Shown: piece after piece, positions 53,810-62,520 of the stretch
How positions within the stretch are numbered: the first letter of the stretch is position 1
How the letters are laid out: each line of letters opens with the position of its first letter
DNA from: Chitinophaga flava
Lineage (GTDB): Bacteria; Bacteroidota; Bacteroidia; Chitinophagales; Chitinophagaceae
Direction of reading: 5' to 3'
Assembly (NCBI RefSeq): GCF_003308995.1
Contig: NZ_QFFJ01000001.1
Location: forward strand, 1,798,001-1,862,000
DNA length: 64,000 nt
Program-made: the position numbers and the translations under genes
The notes under the pieces: model-generated
Databases searched by the model: none
Seen by the model: only the letters and a program-made list of their open reading frames with translations
What the model was told of the DNA's origin: nothing

Positions 53810-54775
53810 TTAAAAAATGGTCACTTCTCTATCGGAAATTTTATACTGTTTACGACTGATGTAACATAAATTGTCCAGCATTCTGGTGAAGCTGTCTGTT
53901 TTAAATATGACTGTAATATTCTTTTGTATGTCTGTTGTATTTTTCCATTTTACAGAATAACCATGACGGTCGCAGAGCCTGGTGACTGCGTCTTTCAGCG
54001 GGATGTCGGTGGCGGTGAAAGCGCCGTCTTTCCAGGCAGCTACCTTGGCGGCATCGGTTTCACTCACATGCATCAACGTTTCTCCACTGTTGTAAGCGGC
54101 GGCATAGCCGGGTTTTAATACAGTAGCCACGGATTTGTTTTTACGGGCTTCCACCTGTACTTTACCCTGCAGGAGTGATACCCTGGTAGTTTTTTCCGCT
54201 GCATAGGCTTCTACGTTGAACTGTGTGCCCAGTACGCGGATGGCCATATCCCTGGTATGGATGATGAAAGGGTGTTTGTCGCTGGCATGTACATCAAAAA
54301 AACCTTCACCCGTGAGCGTTATACTGCGTTCATGCTGGTTAAAATCTTTTTTCCAGGATACGGTAGCATAAGCATTGAGCCAGATATGAGAGCTATCGGG
54401 CAGTGTTACCTGTTTGATACCGGTGGTATTATTAGTGATGGTCACCATACCGTTTTGGGCCAGGCTGCCGGATATACGGGCCGGACTGCCTTTCCACAGC
54501 CATGCAGTGCCTGCCAGCAGCAGTATACTGGCAGCAGCAGACCACCTGATACCCGGGCGGCGCCACCATGGCATAATAGCCGGAGGCAATGCATTTCTGA
54601 AACTGGCCAGGAACTGTTCCCGCAACAGGTCTGCTTCCAGGGCAGACAAGTCAGGTGTCCCTTCTCCCAAACCATTATACCACCGGTCGAGGATCTCCAG
54701 TTCTTCAGGGCTGCATTTCCCTGCATGAAATTTTTCTAACAGGGCCTGAGCCCCTGGATATTTTTGTGGTGTCAT
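53810..54775 (-). CDS. FecR-type anti-sigma factor
   Basis: 321 residues. N-terminal cytosolic ~70 residues (LEILDRWYNGLGEG) bind sigma; one TM helix follows (WSAAASILLLAGTAWLW, about 74-90). The periplasmic FecR domain (GFFDVHASDKHPFIIHTRDM, VRVLGTQFNVEAY-like) and the DUF4974 C-terminal domain (DIPLKDAVTRLCDRHGYSVKW) complete it. It relays the state of the STN domain of SusC to the sigma factor. 31 nt upstream of susC. Confidence 0.95.
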   Translation of the reverse strand: MTPQKYPGAQALLEKFHAGKCSPEELEILDRWYNGLGEGTPDLSALEADLLREQFLASFRNALPPAIMPWWRRPGIRWSAAASILLLAGTAWLWKGSPARISGSLAQNGMVTITNNTTGIKQVTLPDSSHIWLNAYATVSWKKDFNQHERSITLTGEGFFDVHASDKHPFIIHTRDMAIRVLGTQFNVEAYAAEKTTRVSLLQGKVQVEARKNKSVATVLKPGYAAAYNSGETLMHVSETDAAKVAAWKDGAFTATDIPLKDAVTRLCDRHGYSVKWKNTTDIQKNITVIFKTDSFTRMLDNLCYISRKQYKISDREVTIF

Positions 54776-54821
54776 CTACTGAAGAATACCCGGGAGCAAA
54801 AAAATGTTAACTACGCCAACG

Positions 54822-55421
54822 TTAAGGAATTGTAAACAACACCCAGGAGGCCACCAGGCTGAGTGCCAGGGAAGGATTGGCTTTGATATGTGTTTTCACC
54901 TGTTTCAGGGCCCGGCTGTATAATACACGGGCGGAAGCCGGGTCTATGTCCAGCATCCCGGCAATCTGTTGATATGAATAATGATGACGGACTCTTAACG
55001 TCATCAGCTGCTGCTGACTGGGTGACAAAGTATCCAGCGCTTCGTTTAATACAGCTTCCTGCAGCCCATATAACTCTTCCTGGGCAAAGGCGCCGGGCGT
55101 ATCCAGCGTATCCTGCAATAATGTTTCCAGCTGTTTCAGGTGGGCCTGGTAACGGCCATTGGTACGGTAGTATTTAAATATGCGGAGTTTCAGCGCATGT
55201 AACAGATAAAACTCAAGACCTTCATCTTTCGGAGCTGTATCCCATTTCTCCCATAAAGAAAGAAAAATATCCTGCACAATATCAAACGCATCGTGTGCAT
55301 TGGTTTTGGCCACCGCAATGGCCAGGAGCTTGTTCCAGTAAGCAGCCACAGATTGCTCAAAAGCCAGCCGATCTGCCACAGTACCTGCTTTACAGGAAGT
55401 AATTGGTTTATGCACGGTCAT
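54822..55421 (-). CDS. FecI-type ECF sigma factor
   Basis: 199 residues. Region 2 (AYWNKLLAIAVAKTNAHDAFDIVQDIFLSLWEKWD) and region 4 (LSPSQQQLMTLRVRHHYSYQQIAGMLDIDPASARV, split here in two parts) are intact, with a C-terminal hydrophobic extension. With FecR, SusC and SusD it forms the cell-surface signalling cassette; it likely activates the susCD promoter. First gene of the operon. Confidence 0.95.
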   Translation of the reverse strand: MTVHKPITSCKAGTVADRLAFEQSVAAYWNKLLAIAVAKTNAHDAFDIVQDIFLSLWEKWDTAPKDEGLEFYLLHALKLRIFKYYRTNGRYQAHLKQLETLLQDTLDTPGAFAQEELYGLQEAVLNEALDTLSPSQQQLMTLRVRHHYSYQQIAGMLDIDPASARVLYSRALKQVKTHIKANPSLALSLVASWVLFTIP

Positions 55422-55445
55422 AAAAAGGAAATATAACTGTCACAA

Positions 55446-55453
55446 CAAAAGTA
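55446..55453 (-). promoter_or_regulatory. Possible -7 box for sigma/FecR operon
   Basis: TACTTTTG on the minus strand, 24 nt before the sigma factor ATG, fits TAnnTTTG; the -33 element is not clear. Confidence 0.4.
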
Positions 55454-55606
55454 ATCGTTCAATATTACGTGGATATTAAGTTTATGCCGATTGGTCCTGT
55501 CTTTTAATATATTCCTTCCCGTTAATGGCCTTTTTTATAGTGCATTTACATCGTCTTCATACAATTTATAAATTTTCTCAATAAATACAGCATATCAGGG
55601 CATAAA

Positions 55607-55631
55607 AAAACCTGGCTTCTCGCCAGGTTTT
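55607..55631. terminator. Terminator of the 55655 gene
   Basis: Stem AAAACCTGGC/GCCAGGTTTT (55607-55616 with 55622-55631), loop 5 nt, flanked by A and T runs; works for the minus-strand gene. Confidence 0.8.
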
Positions 55632-55654
55632 GAATTTTGTGTATGTAATATAAA

Positions 55655-56239
55655 TTAATGAGCCCAATTAAAACCACTTACATTAAACTCCATCTGCCGT
55701 ACGCCTGAACGATAGAATTCGGCTTCTATCAACACTTTTTTAGCTGTCTTCATTCGTGCAATGAACTTTGAAACATTATCAATAAACAACACTTTTGTAT
55801 CTCCATCATTTGCATTAGATGTGCCAAAAGTCATGGGTTTATCGTCATCAAATCTCACTTTAATATTCTGGCCTTGAAAGCTGGAATTAAACTGTCCTTT
55901 TGACACCATTAATAACAAATTATTCTTTTTGTTTTTATTTCTGAGATACAATGTTGCCGTAGAACCGCCCTGGTAAGGGAACTCAAACTGCAACAGTTCA
56001 TTGGCATCCACCTCTGCATGGTAAACCTTGTCAGAGGTCATTTTATCTTCGTCTTCAGAATATCTCCAGGCACTGGCAACGGCAGCTTCGCCTTCTTTGG
56101 GGTCGGTTCCGGATACTTGCACTTTAGTTGAATCGTTAACAGCCTTGGTAGCCTTTCCAACTTTCGCCAGATTTGAGATGAATCCAATGACAAACAGCGC
56201 TCCGAAAACAATCAAAACAATTTTTACAACTTTTTTCAT
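55655..56239 (-). CDS. Hypothetical protein with N-terminal anchor (194 aa)
   Basis: One N-terminal TM helix (VVKIVLIVFGALFVIGFIS) then a linker and a C-terminal domain of about 130 residues (EDKMTSDKVYHAEV, TATLYLRNKNKKNNLLLMVSKGQF, NIKVRFDDDKP, IARMKTAKKVLIEAEFYRSG). The pattern of WRYSEDEDKMTS, alternating strands and an RFD turn resembles phage- or type VI-associated VasI-like domains, but only loosely. Function unknown; single gene. Confidence 0.7.
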   Translation of the reverse strand: MKKVVKIVLIVFGALFVIGFISNLAKVGKATKAVNDSTKVQVSGTDPKEGEAAVASAWRYSEDEDKMTSDKVYHAEVDANELLQFEFPYQGGSTATLYLRNKNKKNNLLLMVSKGQFNSSFQGQNIKVRFDDDKPMTFGTSNANDGDTKVLFIDNVSKFIARMKTAKKVLIEAEFYRSGVRQMEFNVSGFNWAH

Positions 56240-56482
56240 TTATTATATTTTTTTTCAATTCAATGTATTGATAATTGAATAAAATTGCGAATGCTTTTTA
56301 ACCTCAGAAACATTAACATCCAGTACCACAGAGGATTAGCGCAGAAATACAGCAGTATCTTTACTGACAACTTTTTTATCAAGTATCCTTTAAAAACAAT
56401 AAATGATCTCCCTAACTTTTTTGCCAGACAACATATAAAGGATTATTACAGGACCTTTGTAACGGAACACTAATTCAGGAAG

Positions 56483-57526
56483 ATGGAATATGACGTGATC
56501 ATTATCGGAGGAGGCCAGAGTGCACTGGCAGTAGCTTATTATCTCAGGCGTACGTCCCTGCGTTATTTACTATTGGACAGTGAAGCCCGCCCTGGTGGCG
56601 CCTGGCAGCATGCCTGGCATTCTCTGTCGTTGTTCTCTCCGGCGCAATGGAGCTCACTGCCCGGCATATTCATGCCAGGCGGACAGCAGCATTATCCCAG
56701 TCGCGACGAAACCATCCACTATCTGCAGGAATATGAAAACCGGTACCAGTTTCCGGTACAAAGACCAGTGAAAGTACTGAGCGTAGAAAAAGAAGGAAAC
56801 ATTTACCTCCTGCAAACAAGCGCCGGCAGCTACCGCGCGCGCGCAGTGGTGAGTGCTACCGGTAGTTTTGCCAATCCGTATATCCCGGATATTCCCGGCA
56901 AAGACCTCTTCCTCGGCAATATCCTGCACTCCTCCCAATACCGCGAACCAGGCGCTTTCAGCGGACAACGGGTAGCCATTGTAGGCGAAGGTAATTCCGG
57001 TGCACAACTGCTCGCTGATATATCACCAGTCGCCGATACCCTGTGGATTACACGACAGGCACCCGAATTCCTGCCCGACCATATCGATGGCAAATATCTT
57101 TTTGACGCAGCCACCATGCAATATGAAGCTATGCAGCAGGGGAAAGACTTTCAGCGTCCTTCCCTTGGCCATATTGTGATGGTGCCTTCCGTTAAAACAG
57201 CCAGGGCCAATGGTGTGTACCAACACTATCTACCCTCTTTCGACTATTTCTATCCCGAAGGAATTGGCTGGAAAGATGGAAAAAAAGAAACAGCCGATGC
57301 CGTTATATTCTGTACCGGCTTCCGCCCTGTACTCGAACATCTTCGGCCACTGGGTATTATCCATCCCAACGGAAGGATAGAAACCAAAGGCACCAGAGCC
57401 ACCACCATAGCAGGTTTGTGGCTGGTAGGCTACGGACAATGGACCGGCTTTGCCTCTGCCACCCTGATCGGCGTAGGCAGGACAGCCCGACAGACTGTTG
57501 ATGAACTCAACAACTATCTGCAATAA
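56483..57526 (+). CDS. FAD-dependent oxidoreductase, flavin-monooxygenase type
   Basis: 347 residues with the FAD motif IIGGGQSALAVAYYL (8-22), GAWQHAWHSL, a second NADPH-binding glycine motif VAIVGEGNSGAQL (168-180), and late VIFCTGFRP plus GLWLVGYGQWTGFASATLIGVG. The layout (FAD site, NADPH site, ATG-like SATGSFANPYIPDIPG) is the YUCCA/CzcO/ArsO-like flavin monooxygenase group. The substrate is not deducible. Convergent with the Ntn hydrolase. Confidence 0.88.
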   Translation: MEYDVIIIGGGQSALAVAYYLRRTSLRYLLLDSEARPGGAWQHAWHSLSLFSPAQWSSLPGIFMPGGQQHYPSRDETIHYLQEYENRYQFPVQRPVKVLSVEKEGNIYLLQTSAGSYRARAVVSATGSFANPYIPDIPGKDLFLGNILHSSQYREPGAFSGQRVAIVGEGNSGAQLLADISPVADTLWITRQAPEFLPDHIDGKYLFDAATMQYEAMQQGKDFQRPSLGHIVMVPSVKTARANGVYQHYLPSFDYFYPEGIGWKDGKKETADAVIFCTGFRPVLEHLRPLGIIHPNGRIETKGTRATTIAGLWLVGYGQWTGFASATLIGVGRTARQTVDELNNYLQ

Positions 57527-57549
57527 CCCCTAACAACGGGTTATTGCAG
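57518..57549. terminator. Hairpin shared by convergent genes
   Basis: 12-bp perfect stem CTGCAATAACCC/GGGTTATTGCAG (57518-57529 with 57538-57549) containing both stop codons. No U-run. Confidence 0.65.
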
Positions 57550-58356
57550 CCGGATGGTTTGTTCCGTTGGCTTTGCAAATTCAGCCTTCAGGTCCAGCTT
57601 AGTGAGTTTCGAATTGTCCAGTTTATACACCAGCACCAACTCCATGTCCGTGATATTGATAAAACTGGAATACAGGGTACCGTATTCCCGATGATGAGGG
57701 CCCATGGCTTTGGGCTGTACAGCCCTGGCGGCAATATTTCCTATTTCTTTGAGCCCTGCCGGCTTTCCAGCGGCCTGCAGTTGTTTCACCGCAGCCTCCA
57801 TCGCAGCATAACGCGGACAGGGATAATTTCCTTTTTCCTTATCAGTTAACAGGAAGTTGGTTGCCATCAGCACATTGTCTTTAATATTGATCAGGTTTCT
57901 TTTGCCATCTACCCACTCTACCACAGTGGCATGTCCGAACCTGTCTCCCAGCAACATATGGCCATCTGTGAGCGCCACCTTCTTTTCTTCCAGCAATGTA
58001 AGCGCTTCTTCTACTGTGCTGCAAGTCGCCAGTATCTCATCACCCAGGTTGCCGGAAGGATTACTGTATCCTTTTATCCGTTTCTCCAGCGGTGTGGTAG
58101 CCCCATCAAAAAACAAACCTGCTTCATTCACCCCTCCCTGCGCTCTGCCATTCCATCCGTACCATAGCCGGGCCAGCTGGTTATCTTTATGCGGAAGAAT
58201 TTTAATATAAGGGTTTACATCATACCAGTAGTCTTCATTATTCACTGCATAAATCTTTCCCGTTTGTGCATCTATGTAATACAAAATAGAACAGGCTGCA
58301 GCAGGCAATACGCCTGTGAACAAACAAAGCCAGCAAAGCAGGATGAAAGGTTTCAT
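57541..58356 (-). CDS. Choloylglycine-hydrolase-like Ntn hydrolase
   Basis: 271 residues. A signal peptide ends in LPAAAC|S; Cys22 is the first mature residue and the expected Ntn nucleophile of the linear-amide C-N hydrolase family (penicillin V acylase, bile salt hydrolase). AVNNEDYWYD, ARLWYGWNGRAQGGVNEAGLFFDG and the later DGHMLLGDRFGHATVVEW fit that fold. In this family the Cys is exposed by signal cleavage, so the lipobox-like AAAC could also direct lipidation, which would block catalysis. Substrate (N-acyl amide) unknown. Confidence 0.85.
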   Translation of the reverse strand: MKPFILLCWLCLFTGVLPAAACSILYYIDAQTGKIYAVNNEDYWYDVNPYIKILPHKDNQLARLWYGWNGRAQGGVNEAGLFFDGATTPLEKRIKGYSNPSGNLGDEILATCSTVEEALTLLEEKKVALTDGHMLLGDRFGHATVVEWVDGKRNLINIKDNVLMATNFLLTDKEKGNYPCPRYAAMEAAVKQLQAAGKPAGLKEIGNIAARAVQPKAMGPHHREYGTLYSSFINITDMELVLVYKLDNSKLTKLDLKAEFAKPTEQTIRLQ

Positions 58357-58492
58357 GTTGTGAGGTTATTTCAGTGAATTTAAATATTAATTTCCTTCTT
58401 CTTCCTGAACACTGTTGACTCACGATAAATTTCATTTATCTTTTTTCGGTATCGGTAAAGAGAATCGTTAGCTTTACGATATACCTTTTTTC

Positions 58493-59317
58493 ATGAAAAA
58501 AAATATTTCCGTTTTCGCCCTATTGGCGTTACTGCTGTCGTTAGCCGTTGCCGCCCAACAGCAGCCCACAGCCTATTCCCTGGTTCATTCCACCGCAAAC
58601 CCCAAGCACGTTGACAGTATAAAAGCCGCTATCCGCGGGATAGACGCGCATGTTTTTCAGCCTTATCAATTCAGGACTATCAAATATCGTTTACTCACAC
58701 CACTGTCTGTTGGTCGCAACAAACGTTATCCACTGGTGCTGGTGCTGCATGGTTCCGGAGCGGTGGGCACAGACAATATCAGCCAGCTGGGTATACTGGC
58801 TAAGATGTGGGCCATGCAGGACATCAGGAAGGACTATCCCGCATATGTAGTAGCACCACAGTTTCCGGAGCGTTCTTCCAATTATGTGATGGATAGCATT
58901 CGGGGGATGCTGGTATCAGTACCTGGCCCCAATACCAATACGGTGTTACAACTCATTGATTCCTTAAAGCAGGTATTGTCTGTGGATACCAACAGAATTT
59001 ATGTGATAGGTTTTTCGATGGGCGCGTCCAGTGTTTACAACAGCATTGGTCTGCGGCCAGGTCTCTTTGCGGCCGGGGTGGCTGTTTCCGGCATACCCGA
59101 CTTCAACCACCTGCCGGTGCTGGCTTCCACGCCATTATGGACTATCCATGGCAACGCAGACCATGAAAATCCATTCCGCACTGATTCCTTGTTACAGCAA
59201 ACGCTACGGGGCAGCCGGCAGCGCTTCTGGGAAGCAGACCAGCTGGGCCATGAGATATACAGTGAACTTTATACCACGGCTATATTACCGGCATGGTTGT
59301 TTAGTCAGCAGCGTTAA
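58493..59317 (+). CDS. Exported esterase, PHB-depolymerase/dienelactone-like
   Basis: 274 residues with a signal peptide ending VAAQQ. The alpha/beta-hydrolase core shows LVLHGSGAVG (oxyanion region), the nucleophile elbow GFSMGASS, and a late HGNADHENP acid region with histidine in LGHEIYSEL. This corresponds to the Esterase_phb/feruloyl-esterase-like exported group. The polymer or ester target is unknown. Its stop overlaps the convergent DUF4397 gene stop by 4 nt. Confidence 0.85.
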   Translation: MKKNISVFALLALLLSLAVAAQQQPTAYSLVHSTANPKHVDSIKAAIRGIDAHVFQPYQFRTIKYRLLTPLSVGRNKRYPLVLVLHGSGAVGTDNISQLGILAKMWAMQDIRKDYPAYVVAPQFPERSSNYVMDSIRGMLVSVPGPNTNTVLQLIDSLKQVLSVDTNRIYVIGFSMGASSVYNSIGLRPGLFAAGVAVSGIPDFNHLPVLASTPLWTIHGNADHENPFRTDSLLQQTLRGSRQRFWEADQLGHEIYSELYTTAILPAWLFSQQR

Positions 59318-60048
59318 TGCCTGATCAGCCCGAGATCCAGTGAATAGGGCGGTTGGCCGTTCATCAGTCCTTTCAGATAAAGGGTGATGGTACCTCTGTC
59401 GGCGAGTTTTACACGGGGAATATCGAGAATAGTTTCCATGATGTCTCCATGGAGCTGTTTTACTTTCACCTGGTAGACACCTCCTTTCACCGGTTTAAAA
59501 CCGGCCACCTCAGCGGGTTTACGGATATTAGCCAGATAAGGCATAGGAGTCGCTGTGAGGCGTACACTGTCTGTTTCCTTAAAGATATCTACCAGTACAG
59601 GGGCCGCATCGGGAGAAAGATGCAGAAAACGTACCTGGGCCTGGCCTATGGCTGGCGCTGGTATATTATCGGGCACCAGGGAATAGTTAAGCCTGGAAGG
59701 GCTGCCCTGGAGTGTATCATAAATAAAAAGAGAATATTTTTTCCCCTGTTCCACGCACAGATTATCGGCTATCACCACTTTACCATCTTCGGTTTCCACC
59801 ATCAGGTCGTCTGTGTCTAGTGTGGTAATACTTCTGTAGGCGTTACCATAACGGTTGCTATAGCTGCCGTAGGGAAGTTTGTTCACTCGTTTTCTATCGT
59901 TATACACTACGTTTACCGGGCCCGCCTGGGGAGCCGCATTAACAGCCATCAGCAATGCCTGCTGGGCTGCAGGCTTGTTTTTATCCTCCTTACAGGATAA
60001 AAGTCCAACAGCAGCAAAAACAGTTAACAGCAAGGTATTCTTTTCCAT
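59314..60048 (-). CDS. DUF4397-domain lipoprotein
   Basis: 244 residues from the internal Met MEKNT (the frame has an earlier MI). The leader ends in LLSC, a lipobox. Two DUF4397 repeats follow: PQAGPVNVVYNDRKR and QVRFLHLSPDAAPVLVDI, the latter being the family signature. Each is a beta-sandwich; function unknown, presumably surface or periplasmic binding. Confidence 0.85.
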   Translation of the reverse strand: MEKNTLLLTVFAAVGLLSCKEDKNKPAAQQALLMAVNAAPQAGPVNVVYNDRKRVNKLPYGSYSNRYGNAYRSITTLDTDDLMVETEDGKVVIADNLCVEQGKKYSLFIYDTLQGSPSRLNYSLVPDNIPAPAIGQAQVRFLHLSPDAAPVLVDIFKETDSVRLTATPMPYLANIRKPAEVAGFKPVKGGVYQVKVKQLHGDIMETILDIPRVKLADRGTITLYLKGLMNGQPPYSLDLGLIRH

Positions 60049-60182
60049 GATCATCCATTAAATACAAAATGCAGGCCTGACACTGCATTTAAAAAAAGGG
60101 CGAAATTAGTTAATCTCTACTCATAAGACATTAAAAAAAAGAAGCCCCCCTATTGCTTATCATTTATTTAACAGGCATCTGA

Positions 60183-60224
60183 GATTAAAACTCTCTCATC
60201 CTGGATTAGAATCCTCTAATGCAG
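60183..60224. repeat. Tandem 21-bp direct repeat (putative operator) before OmpR-type gene
   Basis: Units 60183-60203 (GATTAAAACTCTCTCATCCTG) and 60204-60224 abut exactly and match at 15 of 21 positions, with the second unit containing the palindrome ATTAGA-N4-TCTAAT. A TATATTCA at 60230-60237 follows at about the spacing of a -7 box. The second unit shares TCTAATG with the repeats before susC at 62447-62454. Confidence 0.6.
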
Positions 60225-60270
60225 CGCTATATATTCAGTAGTCCCCTTAATTTAGCCCCACATTACTATT

Positions 60271-60945
60271 ATGAATATCTTATTGATAGAAGACGAACCT
60301 AGAGTAGCAGCGTTTATCAGAAAAGGACTGGAAGCACATCAACATACGGTAACTGTAGCATACGACGGACAGGATGGTTGCCATGTAGCCATGCAGTATG
60401 ATTATGATCTGGTGATACTGGACCGGCTCTTGCCTACCTTACATGGACTGGAAGTATGCAGACGTATCAAATCCCATAAAAAGGGCCTGCCGATATTGAT
60501 GCTCACTGCATTGGGAACCGTCAGGGACAAAGTACAGGGCTTTGAAAGCGGCGCCGATGATTATATGCCCAAACCCTTTCATTTCGATGAACTGCTGGCA
60601 CGCATCAATGCGCTGCACCGTCGCGGTCAGACCGTAACTCCGGCAGCAGTGTACCGGGTGGCCGACCTGGAACTGAACTGCTATAACCGTACCGTGTTCC
60701 GGGATAATAAAGAGATCTTTCTAACTGTAAAAGAGTTCTCTCTGCTGGAAGTGCTGATCACCAATAAAAACAGAGTACTCTCCCGTGCACATATGGCAGA
60801 AACAGTATGGGGCATTGACTTTAACAGAGGTACCAACCTCATAGACGTATATATCAATTACCTCCGCGCCAAAGTGGACAAAGGTTTCTCCAAACCGCTC
60901 ATCCATACCGTTATTGGCGTAGGATATGTATTGAGAGAAATGTAA
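60271..60945 (+). CDS. OmpR-family response regulator
   Basis: 224 residues. Receiver with IEDEP, phospho-acceptor Asp51 (VILDRLLP) and Lys101 (DYMPKPFHFDELL); winged-helix C-terminus with LTVKEFSLLEVLI, NRVLSRAHMAETVWG and VIGVGYVLREM. It is most like the CusR/ArlR branch. The kinase gene starts 4 nt after the stop. It probably binds the repeats at 60183-60224 and 62402-62454 to control itself and the downstream susC. Confidence 0.95.
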   Translation: MNILLIEDEPRVAAFIRKGLEAHQHTVTVAYDGQDGCHVAMQYDYDLVILDRLLPTLHGLEVCRRIKSHKKGLPILMLTALGTVRDKVQGFESGADDYMPKPFHFDELLARINALHRRGQTVTPAAVYRVADLELNCYNRTVFRDNKEIFLTVKEFSLLEVLITNKNRVLSRAHMAETVWGIDFNRGTNLIDVYINYLRAKVDKGFSKPLIHTVIGVGYVLREM

Positions 60946-60949
60946 CAAT

Positions 60950-62299
60950 ATGACTGTAAGAAACAGGTTATCCCTGCAATTCACTTTTTTGTTTGCCGTG
61001 CTCCTCTTCATCCTGCTGGCCGGCATTTATTCCCTGGTGGAAAGAAATCGTAAAATCAGCTTTTACGATAAACTGGAAGACCGGGCCATGACCGTGGCCC
61101 AGTTTTATCTCGCAGAAGATAACCTTTCACAGGAAGGTTTCCTCGCAGTCTTAAAAAAATACCCCCGCTCCCTTAATCAGGAAGTAATCAGAATTTACAA
61201 CAACCAGTTTGAACCGGTATTTATCAAAGAAGATACCGTACGCTGGGACAAAACCACCCTGCAACAGGTGGTTAGCCAGAAACGGATACGCTTCACCCGC
61301 AATGGACAGCAGGCCTGCGCCATCTATTATATGGATAACTCCGGTAACTTCATCATCGTAGCCACCGCAGTAGACAGCAACGGTATCGAAAATATGCGGC
61401 AGCTGGCCTGGATCATGAGTATAGCCTTCCTGTTATCATTATTAATTACGTATATACTAGGCCGTATTTTCTCCCGCATGGCCCTGAGTCCCATCAATCA
61501 CGTCATCGATAATGTAAGGACCATCCGGGCCACCAGCCTCGATAAACGCTTACATGTCAATGCTCACAAAACAGACGAAATAGATGAATTATCCATCACC
61601 ATCAATCATCTGCTTGAACATCTGGAACAATCATTCGAAGCACAACGAGTGTTTATTGCTAATGCTTCGCATGAGCTGAGAACACCTATCACCGCCATTT
61701 TGGGAGAAGCAGAAATAGCCCTCCTGCAGAACAGAAACACCGAAGAATATAAAACCACACTACGAAATGTAGTGGAAGACGCCACCAAACTCACCAGCCT
61801 TATCAGCAGCCTGCTGGAGCTGGCCCAGGCCAATATGGACAATAATGACCTCCAACAGGTAAGCATGAACGAACTGCTGTGGGAAGTGGTAGATGAATGG
61901 AGCAACAACGGACATTATCCCGTGAAAATAGTCTTCCGCTTTGGTCTGGATGTATCGAAGGTAACCATGCAGGGACATCGGCATTTGTTGTTTCTCGCTT
62001 TAAGCAATGTCGTTAAAAACGCGATTAAGTTTTCAGCAGGCGAAGAAGTATACTGCGAATTGAATGCCACCGATACACAGATTCATGTTACCGTCAGCGA
62101 CAAAGGCATCGGTATCCCGGAAGGAGAAACAGAAAAAATATTCCGGCCGTTTTATCGCAGCGCCAATGCTATGTCCTATGCGGGTTTTGGCATCGGACTT
62201 TCTCTCACTGAAAAAATTGTACGCCTGCACAACGGTGCTATTCACGTACATTCTTCTTCCGGGGCAGGCACTACATTTCGTTTTGTATTTCCCCGATAA
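60950..62299 (+). CDS. Sensor histidine kinase
   Basis: 449 residues with TM helices at about 12-29 and 155-176 bracketing a ~125-residue periplasmic sensor. Then HAMP (RMALSPINHVIDNVRTI), HisKA with the phospho-accepting His241 (ANASHELRTPITAI), and the HATPase domain: N box LALSNVVKNAIKFS, G1 DKGIGIPEG, G2 GFGIGLSL. It pairs with the OmpR regulator. The periplasmic domain has no recognised ligand fold; given the adjacent SusC it may sense the transported compound. Confidence 0.93.
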   Translation: MTVRNRLSLQFTFLFAVLLFILLAGIYSLVERNRKISFYDKLEDRAMTVAQFYLAEDNLSQEGFLAVLKKYPRSLNQEVIRIYNNQFEPVFIKEDTVRWDKTTLQQVVSQKRIRFTRNGQQACAIYYMDNSGNFIIVATAVDSNGIENMRQLAWIMSIAFLLSLLITYILGRIFSRMALSPINHVIDNVRTIRATSLDKRLHVNAHKTDEIDELSITINHLLEHLEQSFEAQRVFIANASHELRTPITAILGEAEIALLQNRNTEEYKTTLRNVVEDATKLTSLISSLLELAQANMDNNDLQQVSMNELLWEVVDEWSNNGHYPVKIVFRFGLDVSKVTMQGHRHLLFLALSNVVKNAIKFSAGEEVYCELNATDTQIHVTVSDKGIGIPEGETEKIFRPFYRSANAMSYAGFGIGLSLTEKIVRLHNGAIHVHSSSGAGTTFRFVFPR

Positions 62300-62328
62300 A
62301 TTAAGACAATATCCATATCTGATACATC

Positions 62329-62360
62329 AAGACCCTGGCTCCTAAACCGACCAGGGTCTT
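62329..62360 (+). terminator. Terminator of the two-component operon
   Basis: 10-bp stem AAGACCCTGG/CCAGGGTCTT with 12-nt loop, after the kinase stop and before the susC promoter region. Confidence 0.65.
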
Positions 62361-62401
62361 CGCATGTTTATTACAATTCCAAACTTTTCCCACATTAAAA
62401 T

Positions 62402-62472
62402 TTCCTAATAGCTTTCTAACGGTTTCCCCGCCTGGTCTTAATTCTCTTCTAATGTAGTGCAGCTAGCTTTGC
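62402..62472 (+). promoter_or_regulatory. Phased TTCTAA-type repeats and -7 box before susC
   Basis: Hexamers TCCTAA (62403), TTCTAA (62414), TCTTAA (62436) and TTCTAA (62447) begin at intervals of 11, 22 and 11 bp, i.e. on one face of the helix. The last is 12 nt before TAGCTTTG (62465-62472), a TAnnTTTG -7 box. No TTG -33 element is present where one would be; the repeats occupy it. This is the layout of an activator-dependent promoter. Confidence 0.6.
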
Positions 62473-62520
62473 ATCCGTATTCAACAGCCTATCTCTTACT
62501 TACTAATTACACGATTAATT

